NCBI GenBank assembly: GCA_011009095.1
Contig: VTPC01090408.1
Span: forward strand, 344,994-408,993
DNA from: Ignelater luminosus
Taxonomy: Eukaryota > Arthropoda > Insecta > Coleoptera > Elateridae
Length of the DNA stretch: 64,000 nucleotides
Direction: 5' to 3'
The notes below the pieces were generated by a model. That model searched no databases, was not told the origin of the DNA, and was given only the letters and a program-made list of their open reading frames with translations. Numbering within the stretch: position 1 is the stretch's first letter; each line of letters opens with the position of its first letter. Made by a program: the position numbers and the translations under genes. Below, in pieces: positions 48,681 through 60,603 of this stretch.

Positions 48681-51242
48681 AAAACTTAATTTTTCGACAT
48701 TGATTCTTTTATCTCTGTTTATTCATCGTGATAATATTTATTTGCTCAGAAAAACAATTTTTGCTTTCATGCTTTGCTCATAGTCAAATGAAATGCCGAA
48801 AGTTTCTGATTACACGATATTATCATAAGTTTTGATTCCGTACAGCAGACAATAAAAAAATTCAAGCAAATAAGAGATAAGAAGTAGCTTAAAGTAAATA
48901 AGTCGCCTATTTCAGAGATTAGTCTTCATGTTAGAAAAAAATGATACAAAAGCGTTCTAAATAATTCAAAAGTGTACAGTATGCAAAAAATACAAAACAC
49001 TTGTCTTATATCTCGGAAACTAAAAGAGCTGAATAAATGAGACTTTTTCTGCTTTAAACAATGTAGCGTCTCCAAAAACATTAAAACAAAACAATCAAAA
49101 ACCTGACTGAGACGTGTGCTAAAATGCGGCCTAACTCACAAATCTGCTTATCTATTTTTTTATGGCAATAGTAGCTTGTTGTATAATAAAACTTTGAAAA
49201 TTTTATATTTTCAATTGCATTCATTAGGAATGAAGTCGACCAGATATCTGTCTTATGGAATCTGGAGCTATTTCTGTTATCTCTTGAGATGTGATTTTTT
49301 AGCTAATTCAGATTTATATCAGACAGAACTCAAAATTGTTCAATATCGGTAATGAAAACGATACAAATAATAAATAATACGGAAACGAGTTAATTATGTG
49401 CGCGAATTTCCTTCTGTAATTACATAATCTACTCGATCGAATTCAATATCTGTTTATAATGAGCTGGCATTGGATTAGCTTTTAATAACAACAGCAGTGC
49501 TCGTTAATTAGTTTTCCCTACACTTATCATTCAACAAATAGCACGTAAAACGATGTAATCTCCGTCTACCAAATAATTAGTTCTTTTAATACGTTGATTA
49601 TAGTCAATTTGAAAGACTGAGTTGGAGAGCTTCGTAAGATACACGCATCGCTTACACGAAGAACTATAATTTATCCATTACAAAAGAGGCTCTTCTACCT
49701 ATAGATCACTCAGAGCTTTGTGTCTTATTTGTAAACAGGAACACTTAAGCGGATATCGAAAATCTGGAAAACATTGTAAGATACTTTTATTCCCATATCA
49801 ATAGACGGACTAACGTTTCACCTTGGTTTTATATAAAGTTTTATGTTTATTTTTACTTTTTCTATTCAATGGAAATTGTTGCTTATCTATTCAAAGCTTT
49901 TCCATCAGTTGCGTTTAAAGAATTTCTTTTTCTTGAAAACTTTCAACACATGTCGTCGAATCACTTATTGCATCAAAAAGAAAGTGGAAAGTTTACATAT
50001 TTTCGTGTTTCAGACTAGAAGAAAATCGAAAACTTGGAAATAAAATAAAAATTACAACACAAAATTTCTTGATGAAATAAATAATATAAAAAGTTTTTGC
50101 AGAAACGAAATATTGAATTTCTAATAAAAGACTAGTAGACATTTTATTTTTTTTTACAGAAAATGCTGACTATCTTGAGAGTACCTATTTGACAACCTAA
50201 ACAAACAACTTTTGTTGAGCCGTGAATTGCTTTCTTTATTTACTCACGAAACTATTCTTGTAATTTCAGAAATTAAAAGCAATGTTACTTTAGAAGTTGG
50301 TTTTGAAAGTAGAAATTAACAATGGGTTCCATATTTATTAAAAGACTTTAATACAAACCTTAAACAAAACAAAGCTCTATAAAAATAGGCTAAAATCGTA
50401 TTCAATAAAAAGTTACTTCAAGGATTTTTAGCAATAATCGTTAAAACATAATCTCTTTTCGTTCTGAATTGTTAAAAACCAGACAGTGAACAATAAGACT
50501 AAAAATTATTTTAAAAAAATTTACAATCAAAATCGCAAAAACCCGCGAAAACTGAATCAAAGAAAATGCAAATGTAAATACAAGTTTTTGTTTGTTACTA
50601 AATTCTTAAATTCCATTCTCAATAAAACAACTTCTTTTAAATCGGCAAGCTCTTGATAGAATTTTCTGATACTTTCTAAACACTTAGTTTACAACTTACT
50701 TAAAGTGGTTGTAAAGAGAAAATCAATGTTTTGCAATACTGCTCGTGTCACAATAACGTGCCAAACGTCAATTAATAACATTAACGGAAACAGCGATAGG
50801 TAGATTTTCAGTTTTTCCTCATACAGAAAAATTCTTCCCTTAAAAGACAAACCAAATTTAATTAACATATACCAAAGTTTCTTTATTCAGTACCAAAGCA
50901 ATTTATAGTTTAACCCGATTTATGTCAAAAACAAATATCAGTCATTTTTAGATTTCACTAGAAATCTCACTAAAGCAAACAATTCTTACATTTGGCACTC
51001 TACACTCTATTGAATTTAAACTGGTAAGTTGTAAACACACGTAGACAGTCACAGCAATGTTGGCATAGACGTTTCTTGTTTTGCCATAGTAGGGATAGCT
51101 AGTACCAGCCCGGCATGGCCAGCTCTCTATCGATAATAACCGGCCGTTAGTGTAATGCTTGCATTACACTAGATATTGTCACTGTCTTTTATTTATTTTT
51201 TTTTTCTTCAAAACTAATGTTCTATTAGACTCACTAATACTA
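48681..51242 (+). other. mGluR intron 1, gene-free part
   Basis: No exon recognised. A GC-richer patch at about 51060-51172 ends in a perfect 11-bp-arm hairpin. Confidence 0.35.
51148..51171. repeat. Perfect short inverted repeat
   Basis: TAGTGTAATGC, a 2-base TT loop, then GCATTACACTA. The 11-bp arms are perfectly complementary. It lies 70 bp left of the Tigger element. Confidence 0.85.
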
Positions 51243-51779
51243 TATTGTACTTGGTTATAACGAACCCGTGATATAACAAACGACTGCTTGTAAGGAACAA
51301 ATTCTCAAGTCCCGAATTGATTTACATAAAACAGCGTACATTTTATGATCGTTTTTAACGGACTTGTTTATAACAAACCCTCGGTATTAATGAACAATTT
51401 ATTGAGTAAAAAATGAAATCTTTAGATCGTTTATAACGAACTTCATTCGAGAAGCCTAATTTGAGCGGTAATATTTATATTATTACGCAAAATTTATGTA
51501 GCGTCAGCGTCTTTGCAATCACCCAAGCTTGTTTTGTCTTCTACTTCGCATATTTTTGTATTCATGGGAATGCTGACATAAACAATATCACATTCGCAAT
51601 ATCATTCTTGAAGAGTTTTCATTTTAAAAAATACAGTTTTAATTTGTCGCTTTTAAAAGAAGGTTTGCTGTGTGTTTTGAGCGTGGGCGTTTCTTTTTAT
51701 GATTTTCTTGTGGTTACTGTGTTAATATGAAAAAAAAAATAAAAATGCCGAGAAATCTAAAAAAATAATTAATCGTCTT

Positions 51780-53511
51780 GATAATGACGCCTAGAAGGTA
51801 GAGCTGAATTGGGAACAAATTACAGATTAGTATTATCAGAAATGTATTGGTATAACATAGAACGAAGAACAAAAGTAGAATACAGTAAAGTTGAATTCAA
51901 AAAATAAAACAACCAGAGCAAAAACAGAAATATCAGGAAGAAACGGGTAAAGTATTTAGAACAAGATACAAAAAACCAAATTGGAACCTCGAACAATAAT
52001 GGAATAAATTTAAGGAATTAACACAGAACATAGAGCAAAATCTCTAAAAACATTAAACATCAAAAATCAACAAAAGAGAACGAGTTGGTAAAATGATAAA
52101 CTACAAGAATACAAAAGAAAAAAAGCACTGATACAGTACAATCAATTAAAACGAGAACAATATAAAATAGAACACCACTGCTTGAGAAACAAAACAAAAG
52201 AGCATTTTGGAATAGAATAAAAGCACTGAAAAGCAGAAAAAAGAAAGAAATTAGAGGAATAAGAGATCATAATATGCAACTAAAACAAACACAGATGACA
52301 GTAGAAGTTTGGAAAAAAAAACATTACACAAAAAGTTCACGAAGAAAGAAGAAAACAACTACAAGAAGAAGAGAGAATATAAGTAAAGAAAAATTTGAAG
52401 AAGCAATGCAAAAAGTAAAAATAACAAAAGCTATTGGAGGAGATAATATAGATCCGAAATGGTTGGGAAAAATGGGCAAGAAATGGATGTAAAATACCAA
52501 GTGACTGGGAGCAAAATTTGCTGATATCATTATATAAAAAAGAAGATGAATCAGAATGCAATAATTATATACTCGAATAATAGAAAAAAAANNNNNNNNN
52601 NNNNNNNNNNNNNNNNNNNNNNNNNNNNNNNNNNNNNNNNNNNNNNNNNNNNNNNNNNNNNNNNNNNNNNNNNNNNNNNNNNNNNNNNNNNNNNNNNNNN
52701 NNNNNNNNNNNNNNNNNNNNNNNNNNNNNNNNNNNNNNNNNNNNNNNNNNNNNNNNNNNNNNNNNNNNNNNNNNNNNNNNNNNNNNNNNNNNNNNNNNNN
52801 NNNNNNNNNNNNNNNNNNNNNNNNNNNNNNNNNNNNNNNNNNNNNNNNNNNNNNNNNNNNNNNNNNNNNNNNNNNNNNNNNNNNNNNNNNNNNNNNNNNN
52901 NNNNNNNNNNNNNNNNNNNNNNNNNNNNNNNNNNNNNNNNNNNNNNNNNNNNNNNNNNNNNNNNNNNNNNNNNNNNNNNNNNNNNNNNNNNCTTTCCGGA
53001 AAACAAGACAGACAACAGATAACATATTTATTCTAAGAAATATAATCGAGAAAAAATGGTAGAAAAATGCACTTTGAGATAACAAATAAAAGCAAAAAGG
53101 TTTCACGAATTTGCTATGGATTGAATAATAATTTGGCAAAAAAGAAACAGACAGAAAAACTAAGCTTAGATTATACAATACAATCTCAATCCCAACAAAT
53201 AAAAAACACGGCAGTAACTTAAACGTTGCAGAAATGAAACAATTAGGAAAAATAGCAAGTAAAACAAATTGGGGCAGGCTAAAAGAACTTTTCAAGCAAG
53301 AAGATACGGAAAAAGGAGAAGAAGAAGGCCCAAAAAGACATGGCTGGAGCAAGTGCGGGAAGTAGACAGAAGAATGGGCAAGACTACACAGGAAATGAAT
53401 GAGTTGGCAAGAGACCGAATGGGTAATGGAAGAGCATTAAATTAAACCCCTGACGTTTCGTAGGGACAGGCAGGAGTTAATTAGAAGAAGAAGAAGAAGA
53501 AGATAATGACG
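51780..53511 (+). mobile_element. LINE insertion inside Tigger, with target-site duplication
   Basis: GATAATGACG occurs at 51780-51789 and again at 53502-53511, bracketing the insert as a 10-bp target-site duplication. The insert is purine-rich plus-strand LINE sequence. It has an RT-entry block AIGGDNIDPKWLGKMGKKW (about 52433-52490), a 400-N gap, then RQTTDNIFILRNIIEKKW (about 53005-53060), which fits the 'GFR.GR.T.D.IF.L....' block, and a basic C-terminus. It ends in a (GAA)n tail at about 53483-53501. Many stops are present. The 5' end is truncated: no endonuclease was seen. Confidence 0.8.
52592..52991. other. Assembly gap (400 N)
   Basis: Four hundred unknown bases in the middle of the LINE reverse transcriptase. 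Frames spanning it are meaningless. Confidence 0.99.
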
Positions 53512-54269
53512 TGTTGAATGCCGAAATCTCTTAATTTATCTAAATCAACTGTGTCAACGATATGGAAAGATCGGTAAAAATTACAAAAATGCAAACATAA
53601 AAATGTCACAAAATTAAAGAAAATTAGGAAACGTGAACATAAAAGAAAGAGCTTAGATGTACCGATAAGTAAGGCGGAAAAATTAGATAACTTGTGTTCA
53701 AGTTCAAATCAATCATTGTTTGTACAAAAGAATGGTTAGATAGATTTAAACCGAGATACAATATCAACTCGGGAAAATTGCATGGAGAAGCAGCTAGTGT
53801 TTCTACGGAATCTATATCTAGCTGGTTACGATCGGTATGAACAAAAGGCTAGTGGACTTAAACAAAGCAAAGATCGTATCATAGTGTTCGTATGTGCAAA
53901 TATGCCTGAAACTGAGAATCGTTCATTACTTGTTATAGGAAAGTCCAAATCATCACGTTGTTTTAAAAACTGTACGTCTTTACCAGTAAGACGATTAACA
54001 AAAAATGTAATCGATAACTGCCCTGTCTATCCAAATTAAGAATTTTTTGGGCACCAAATGTAAATGCGCTTCTTGAGTAAATGGACCAGGGAAAACCGGA
54101 AAACAAGACAGGCGGAGATTTGGTAGCATCAGTAACTAAACCACGAGAAACGATTTAAGCAGATGGAGGCGACGCAATTGGTGGAGTAGAAGATTTAGGA
54201 ATCAGAGAGAATCTCTCATCATCCAACGAATTTTGCAATTTCTGAGTTCGTTATAACAGAGTTCTACTG

Positions 54270-56599
54270 TATTATATGCTGTTTTAGTTTTTATAAACTG
54301 TTTATCAATAGTATCAAATGAGAGGGTTAGATTCTCTTTGTCTGGAGATTAGAATTTGATATTGCATGTATTATCAAAGGCAAATCAGGCTTTGTGTGGA
54401 TGCATGTAGCTAGTGTTAATTTCCTAATCAATAGTATAGCGCTTTATTAATGGTCTTCATATAATTCAGGTTTTATGTTGAATTAATTTGTAACTAGAAC
54501 TTTTTAGATAGAACGGTTTGATTTATTAGAGCATTATAATTTAACTAAAATTCCAAATTGAAAATTCTACGTAAAGTATTTTAATAGGTTTAATTGCTCA
54601 AATTCATATTTGCCTTTGTCAATTTTATCCTAGAGTATTACTTGACCGATTTGTACAGTGTAATTACATCGCTGCTGAAACATCAAATATGCCCAATACA
54701 AAGCAAATATCCATCAAATGCTGTGATATATAACTTTTGGAGACTGTTATAAATTGTAATCAACAAAACCAATTTGTTTTTGTAAAAACTGAATTTTATA
54801 GCGATGAATTATTTATATACCGAGAGAATCTTTCTGTGAAAATTACCACGAGATTGACACTAACGACAAGATACGGATTGCAACAAATCATGTAAATATA
54901 CAGAAAAAAATTGTGATATATAAGAGCAGTAATTTCTATCAAACACTATTACATAGAAACTGAGTTACAAAGTGCAAATCATAATAAACTATGTAAGAAA
55001 ATAAATTTTTACTGTGCAGTGCTATAATTTATACTCACGCGGCTATGTAAATGTTATTTAATAAGCACGTGCAAAGTGCTAAAGTAATTCTTGCAGGACA
55101 AATTATAAAATCTGTATATGATGACTTGTTTGTAATGCTTGCAGTAAATCCAGTTATAAGAATAATACCTTTAATTGTTGTCATAAATTTTACCTTAAAT
55201 CTTATCCAGAAATTCTATACGTGTCTTGTATAAAATTTAGTTTTAGAATAAATTAAAACTTACATTAGTGATTCCTGATATTATTTGTGTTTCGTATAAT
55301 TACTACGAAGACATTTTTAAATATCCATTCAATAAAATGATTAATACGTTAATTGTACACAATTCAGCTATTAATATAGTTAACTTTCTGTTTACGTACG
55401 TTATTATAAGCATAACCTATATTAGTTCACTTTTCCGTTACTATTTATATTTATGTGTTATTGATTTTATTTTTGTTTTGTTGAATGGAAAAGCAGGAAG
55501 TACGTTGGTTTTCTGCCAGCTAAATTTTATTTTGTTTAATAATCTGATAAAGGCCATGTTTGCATGCATACGGACTTGTTGTTTATTTTAATTTAATTAA
55601 TGGAGATGATACATTCATACATACAGATTTTTGTTTTTACTTGCAATTTCCTGCAGTTCTTTTATCAGTACTAGAGTGATTTTTAAATTATTTCAAAATT
55701 AAAAAATTGCAATAACAAAACTAGTTACTCGACTTTTAATCTAGCTTTTTGTATTATGCTAATACAACTGAATTTATGCTTTTAATTTGTAAATTAACTA
55801 TAACAGGACTATTGGGAAATCTATATTTATAGAGTCAAAAAGTGTTAGAGTTGAACTTAGAATGTATCATACTTGTTTCAATATCTGGGAAATGGAGTAA
55901 ATATTGATATTATTGCAGTCTGCTTTTTAATAAATTTACTTTTGTTGCGTAGTGTTGTTGTAGAATAATTTAGAACGTAACCTATCAAATTTTCAAATTT
56001 ATACCTGAAGTAATTTATGACTCTAGACCTTCAGCCTCACTGTAAATATTGCATGCGTACTATATTCATTGATGTCGTAAAAAGTGTAATTATTTTATAA
56101 AGCAACAAATGGAAAATTAATGGAACCGTATTTATTTAGTTTGTCAAAACAAATACCAGCTAGCTGTACTAAACCGAAAAATAAAACATTTAAAAGGTCG
56201 TAAATTATTTCAATTTCAATTTATAGCATAAAAAAGCTCGTGGCTATATAAAAGATTAACTAGAGTTGCACCCATGCTACAATTTGCACCAGTTCTCAAA
56301 TGATACAAGGATTTGTAGAAATTTATTGTAATTTTCCGATACAAATAAAACTTCGTTATTTATACCCCAGAAATTTTGATGGTTAAAAGCCCGGAAATTT
56401 TACTATCAAATAAAGTGTAGTATTTAAATTCGTTAAACTAATACCAAATAAATTTTACATTCAGCCATTATTTCTAAGTCCTGCTAAAATAAATTTAGTT
56501 TAATAGATGAATCTAATTGTGTAATTGACATTGTAAGATTTCTGTTTAATTTTGGAAATTAAACAGAATAATAATGCGGTAATCTTAGGGGTTTCGATA
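54270..56599 (+). other. mGluR intron 1, gene-free part
   Basis: AT-rich; hydrophobic open frames at 55051-55233 and 55268-55591 look like chance products of T-rich sequence, with no recognised domain. Confidence 0.3.
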
Positions 56600-56800
56600 T
56601 TGAGAGGGCGCCAGCTGAAGTAAAATGTCGGTGATCTAGTTTCGAATAGGCGATCCCACAGCTGATCTTCATATATAAGTCAGTAGGCGAGATGTTAGCC
56701 AGAGTCGAACCACAGATAAATAAAATGGAGATCGTACTGCACTCTAGTGAGATACTTACTTACACAAGATAATCTCAAAATAATGAATCCGTATGACAGC
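56600..56800 (+). promoter_or_regulatory. Possible promoter or solo LTR
   Basis: A GC-richer block starting GGCGCCAGCTG has TATATAAGTCAGT at about 56672-56684, a TCGAACC stretch and an AATAAA near 56718-56723. This order (TATA, then AATAAA about 45 bp later) is typical of a retroelement LTR. No repeat partner or primer-binding site was confirmed. Confidence 0.2.
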
Positions 56801-56889
56801 GTTGACGTCACTGGAATCCAGGTCAGCTTTTCCTGTAAGGTTTTAACGAGTATGCTCATAACTCAATAAAAGATCAAAAATAATTAATA

Positions 56890-57120
56890 CATATATTGGG
56901 ATACTGCAAAGAAGTGATTATACAAGAAATAGGATACAGCAGTCCGGTTACAATGTTGAAAAAGAAATTCGTACACCTAAATAAACAATAATAAACAGTG
57001 AAACAACAATACAAAAATATAGACAGGTAAACAATAAAAGCGATCAGGTAAAACTTATCAACGTTTACGGTCCAGTAAACCAGTACAAAACAAGAAGCAT
57101 TGGAACAATGAAGGCAAGGT
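56890..57120 (+). mobile_element. LINE endonuclease scrap
   Basis: QVKLINVYGPVNQYKT at about 57046-57093 matches the 'I.VYAPTND' block of LINE endonucleases. The upstream frame is similarly lysine-rich but broken. Confidence 0.35.
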
Positions 57121-58549
57121 ACACATACATATAATAAAGCATAGAAATAATAACAATGTTTTTTATGTCCGTCACCTGCAGGTATTATTGCAATTAACCA
57201 TGTTTTTCAATAAAAGAATATTAATAGTTAATTCGGTAAACAAAATAGTTTGACAAACTGTAACGTTACGCTAACAATATGTATCATAGGTGAACGATAG
57301 AGGTACACATTAAGTTTATAAATATTGTACATAAAAGGACGCAAACAAATAAAAATGCCAATGTTCAAAATAGAATAGTTAAGTTATGATTTAATGAACC
57401 AGATATTTCTATAACACAATGGTTTTAACCGATCTTTCGCCAGTGTGAAGCGGCGTTACTCTTCTTCAAGCGGTTGGTGACGTTCGGCAAAATGTAGATA
57501 GGTTTCGCAAGTGGTTGCGAAGGTAGGTTGGCAGATTGTGTGTGCCAACGATGCTTCTTCATAAGACGTTAAGTAAAATAAAGGTAACATGTATTTACTA
57601 TCTCAGGAAATATCTTTTAGAGAGCAAAACCAGCTGTTAGCACAAAGTTCACTAACCTCACGGCACTTTTACACAAGTTTTAGTTCACAGATATTACATA
57701 AATATTTACAGGTAATAAAGGTCTCCCTTATACGTTAGTTAATACGATAATCTTAAGTGATTTATTACACATCTAATTAGAGTACGGCAGTGCGAACCTC
57801 GTAGGCAGTTCGAAACACAAGAAAAGTTCAGGTATTATGAGATAATTAGCGGCACGATAAGTTGCGGGAGCTCAATGGTACAATTAATCTTAGCAGAAAT
57901 TATTTATTCCTTGGTACTTTGCAAAAAACTCCTAAGTCCCAATTATCCCGCAGGGGAATAGCACGAGAGGCACGTGTGGTGCTTACGGAGGCGGAAGAAG
58001 AACTCTTTTAGTGTTCAAGCGAGAAATGGCACTTCCAACCCCCTAAGACGGTTGTACCAACAGATAATTGTCTGTTTAACATATCGTATGTTTAGATAAA
58101 ACCAATCAGTAGTGCAAGCAGGGTGTGATGTAACGAGAACTTGCACCTTGCATTAGAGAATTATACGAAAAATGAATCTCGTCTATGCCTGTCAAGTTGA
58201 CAGACTTATAGTTTTAAGGGTAATAACACCGAACGATAAGAGTTTAATTTCTGTAAATTACAGAAATGAAACCAGAAGAATATAATTTTAGAGGGGAAAT
58301 ATATCTTTAATCTAGTATTAAGAAAACATTTTATAAAAGAATATTAGAGAAGTTTAACGTTCCCAAGTCATAAATTACGACAATGTCAAGGAGCATTAAA
58401 CGAAAAAGTTTTTATATTGAAGGAAAGCGTTGAACTTTAATTTCTAAAAAGAAATAATGTATTTACGAATTGAATTTTTGTCCTAGCTTTGTAAATAACG
58501 GAGTTACGAAAGAATAATTATCTAGACATCCTATAGTTAGATTAGGCTT
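57121..58549 (+). other. GC-richer unassigned intron block
   Basis: About 57420-58180 has distinctly higher GC than its surroundings, no long frame and no recognised domain. It may be the end of a mobile element. The rest is AT-rich. Confidence 0.3.
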
Positions 58550-59560
58550 TAATAATAATAATAATAATAGTAATAATTACCGTCCTATAACCTGTCTTTT
58601 AGTTGTGTACAAGCTATTTACATTTCTAATAAATAACAAGATCTATGAACACCCTGTAGAAAATCAAATATTCATTTTTGGCCAAAAAGGCTGCATTAAA
58701 AAAGTCTGTGGGTACAAGAAGTAACTTACAGTCAACTGTTTTAGACTTACCAAGCTGTTAAACACAAAGTTAAATTTAAGAAACCTGACAACTGCAATTC
58801 CGGCTCTAACATATTCATTCGGTGTGGTGAAATGGAGCGATAAAGATTTGGACGAGTTAGATGGAACGACTAAAGAGATACTAATTGAATTTTGATGCTT
58901 CTATTCAAAATTTGCTATTGAACGCCTGTAGCTATCGCTTAAAGATAGAAATCTCAATGTAAATTAACCTAATGAACACTTGCAAACAAGAAATGATCTT
59001 ATTGGCACTCGGAAAAGCAAAAGTCTTCACGGTCGGCACCCACTTGCCCTAGAACAGAAGAATATTGATGAGAAGACTTCCACAAGGATTCATATTCTCT
59101 GTACAGAACAAAGTTATCCAAACCTATAACTATGAAAAATACATACAACAGCAGAAAGTGAAAGATGCACGCAGAAACTGCCGTAGATAGAAGTAGTCGG
59201 AGTTATTCATTAGCTACTTGATAAGATTCCACCATATTACACTTATACATTGAAACCTGTCTTAGAACACAAAAATTGTCTTTTGTTCTGGGATAAACAA
59301 TAAAGTTATGGTTGCACCATAGACAGACATTGCCGCCCTTCTCATAGTCATCATAATGCGCACCGAGATTCAAGCAGTAGACAAGTATAAAAATTTGGCT
59401 GTTGAACTGAGAGGGTGTGGGAGTTTAATTTTTCTTTCTTCCAATATCTTGTCAAACTACAACTTCTGATGGGGTTGTTAACACCCATGCAGACGGCAGT
59501 GATATTACTAATTTGCCACATCATTCTCTTAGTAATAGTAACCAAAACCAAAATCGAGAA
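58550..59560 (+). mobile_element. LINE relic A (restriction-endonuclease/R2-like type)
   Basis: Directly after an (AAT)n run, about 58580-58725 reads YRPITCLLVVYKLFTFLIN and then GQKGCIKKVCGYKK, matching the 'YRPITCLPT.YK......EQKGC....' RT block of R2-like LINEs. Later pieces, VQNKVIQTYNYEKYI (about 59100-59145) and PVLEHKNCLLFWD (about 59250-59290), correspond to the C-terminal region of such proteins. Internal deletions and stops are many. Confidence 0.55.
58551..58575. repeat. (AAT)n microsatellite
   Basis: AAT/AGT triplets immediately 5' of LINE relic A. Confidence 0.85.
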
Positions 59561-59649
59561 CTACAAAAAAGTTAACACCATTTGTACGCAAATCTTGAAA
59601 GACAAACATCAAAGACTATCAACACAGCTATATATAGAACTAATTTCAG

Positions 59650-60603
59650 ACAGTACAGAATGATCCAATGGAAATAAAAAGAAAACTAAGATCGAAGATA
59701 GGACTTCTGAGATCCAACTATTACTCGACTGAGATTCATTGAAAATGATGTAAAACAAGCGCGAAGTAAGGTAAATAGCTTAAAAGCAACACAGAACCTT
59801 TGGCTAAAACGTTTTTTAAAGCTGTTATAAACCGCTAGTTAGTTGTTGCAATATGGCTTTAGAAAATCCTGAAAGTCTACCAACTTACTTAACAAAGGGT
59901 AATAAAAAAAGGTCCAAAAAACTATTGCCCAATTACGTGTCTGTCGGCTGTTTATAAGCTTCTCACCTGTCTGATTACAAAATAGTTATACAAAGACTGC
60001 CTCGCAAATGAAATAATTAGTTTTGAGCAGAAAGGCTGCTTTAGGAAAACACATGCTACATTGATTACACAAAGGCCTTTGATTCAGTATCTCACCAGTG
60101 GTTTCTGAAGGCACTAGATTTTTATCTTATGGTCGCTCCAGCTGTTAAAAATCTTCTGTCTTGTCTAATATCCAACGAGAAACAACACTAATAATAGATT
60201 CTGTTCACATTGGCAATGTTAACATTGAAAAGGGAATTTCTAAAGGAGATTTATTAACTTCTTTGGTTTTGTGATCTGCTAAGTTTTAGTACTGCTAACA
60301 CCTTTGGTGTCTTAAAGTGTAATGATACCTATCTAGACGAATGAGATGGGATGACACGGACAACGATTTGGATTCAAAGTCCTCTATGAAACTTGTGAAA
60401 ACTATCAGCTGTATATCTATTGGATGATTTTAAAAAATTCAACTAAACGAAGACCTTATTCCTTATATGCAAGAGACCTACTATTTTGCGCCCTGACATA
60501 TAATTAGAAAAATTCTAATGTAGACAAAATTAAATTGTTAACATACTGAAAACAAATTCGTGTCTAAAAAAGATAATAATAATAATAATAATAATAATAA
60601 TAG
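59650..60603 (+). mobile_element. LINE relic B (same family as relic A)
   Basis: A second copy in tandem orientation: KNYCPITCLSAVYKLLTCLI-like sequence at about 59922-59985, EQKGCFRKTHATL (about 60027-60065), then DYTKAFDSVSHQWFLKALDF (about 60064-60123), the palm A motif with its aspartate. The RT continues, broken, to about 60430. An (AAT)n run follows at about 60573-60603. Confidence 0.6.
60573..60603. repeat. (AAT)n microsatellite
   Basis: About ten AAT triplets at the 3' side of LINE relic B. Confidence 0.9.

Larger units (their letters stand above)
51243..54269 (+). mobile_element. Tigger/pogo-type DNA transposon relic, split by a LINE
   Basis: The left end has GGTTATAACGAACCCG and the right end, reversed, has CTGTTATAACGAACTCAG, the 'ttATAACGAAC' inverted-terminus style of Tigger/pogo elements. 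The right edge ACTG is followed by TA. Coding remnants include an N-terminal helix-turn-helix block (SLNLSKSTVSTIWKDR, about 53535-53580). The frame 53782-54039 contains VFVCANMPETENRSLLVIGK and ends in NVIDNCPVYPN, the DDE 'VDN.PAHP' site with its aspartate retained. Stops and internal deletions inactivate it. A LINE occupies 51790-53501. Confidence 0.75.

Noticed and set aside
52324-53352. 342-residue minus-strand open frame, the longest in the window
   Set aside because: More than a third of it is the 400-N gap, and the rest is the reverse of purine-rich LINE sequence.
48170-54269. Possible further mGluR exons in this region
   Set aside because: The protein-like pieces here are LINE and Tigger motifs; no flytrap, cysteine-rich or seven-helix blocks were found.
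55051-55591. Hydrophobic frames resembling membrane proteins
   Set aside because: T-rich sequence produces chance hydrophobic frames; no splice sites or family match.
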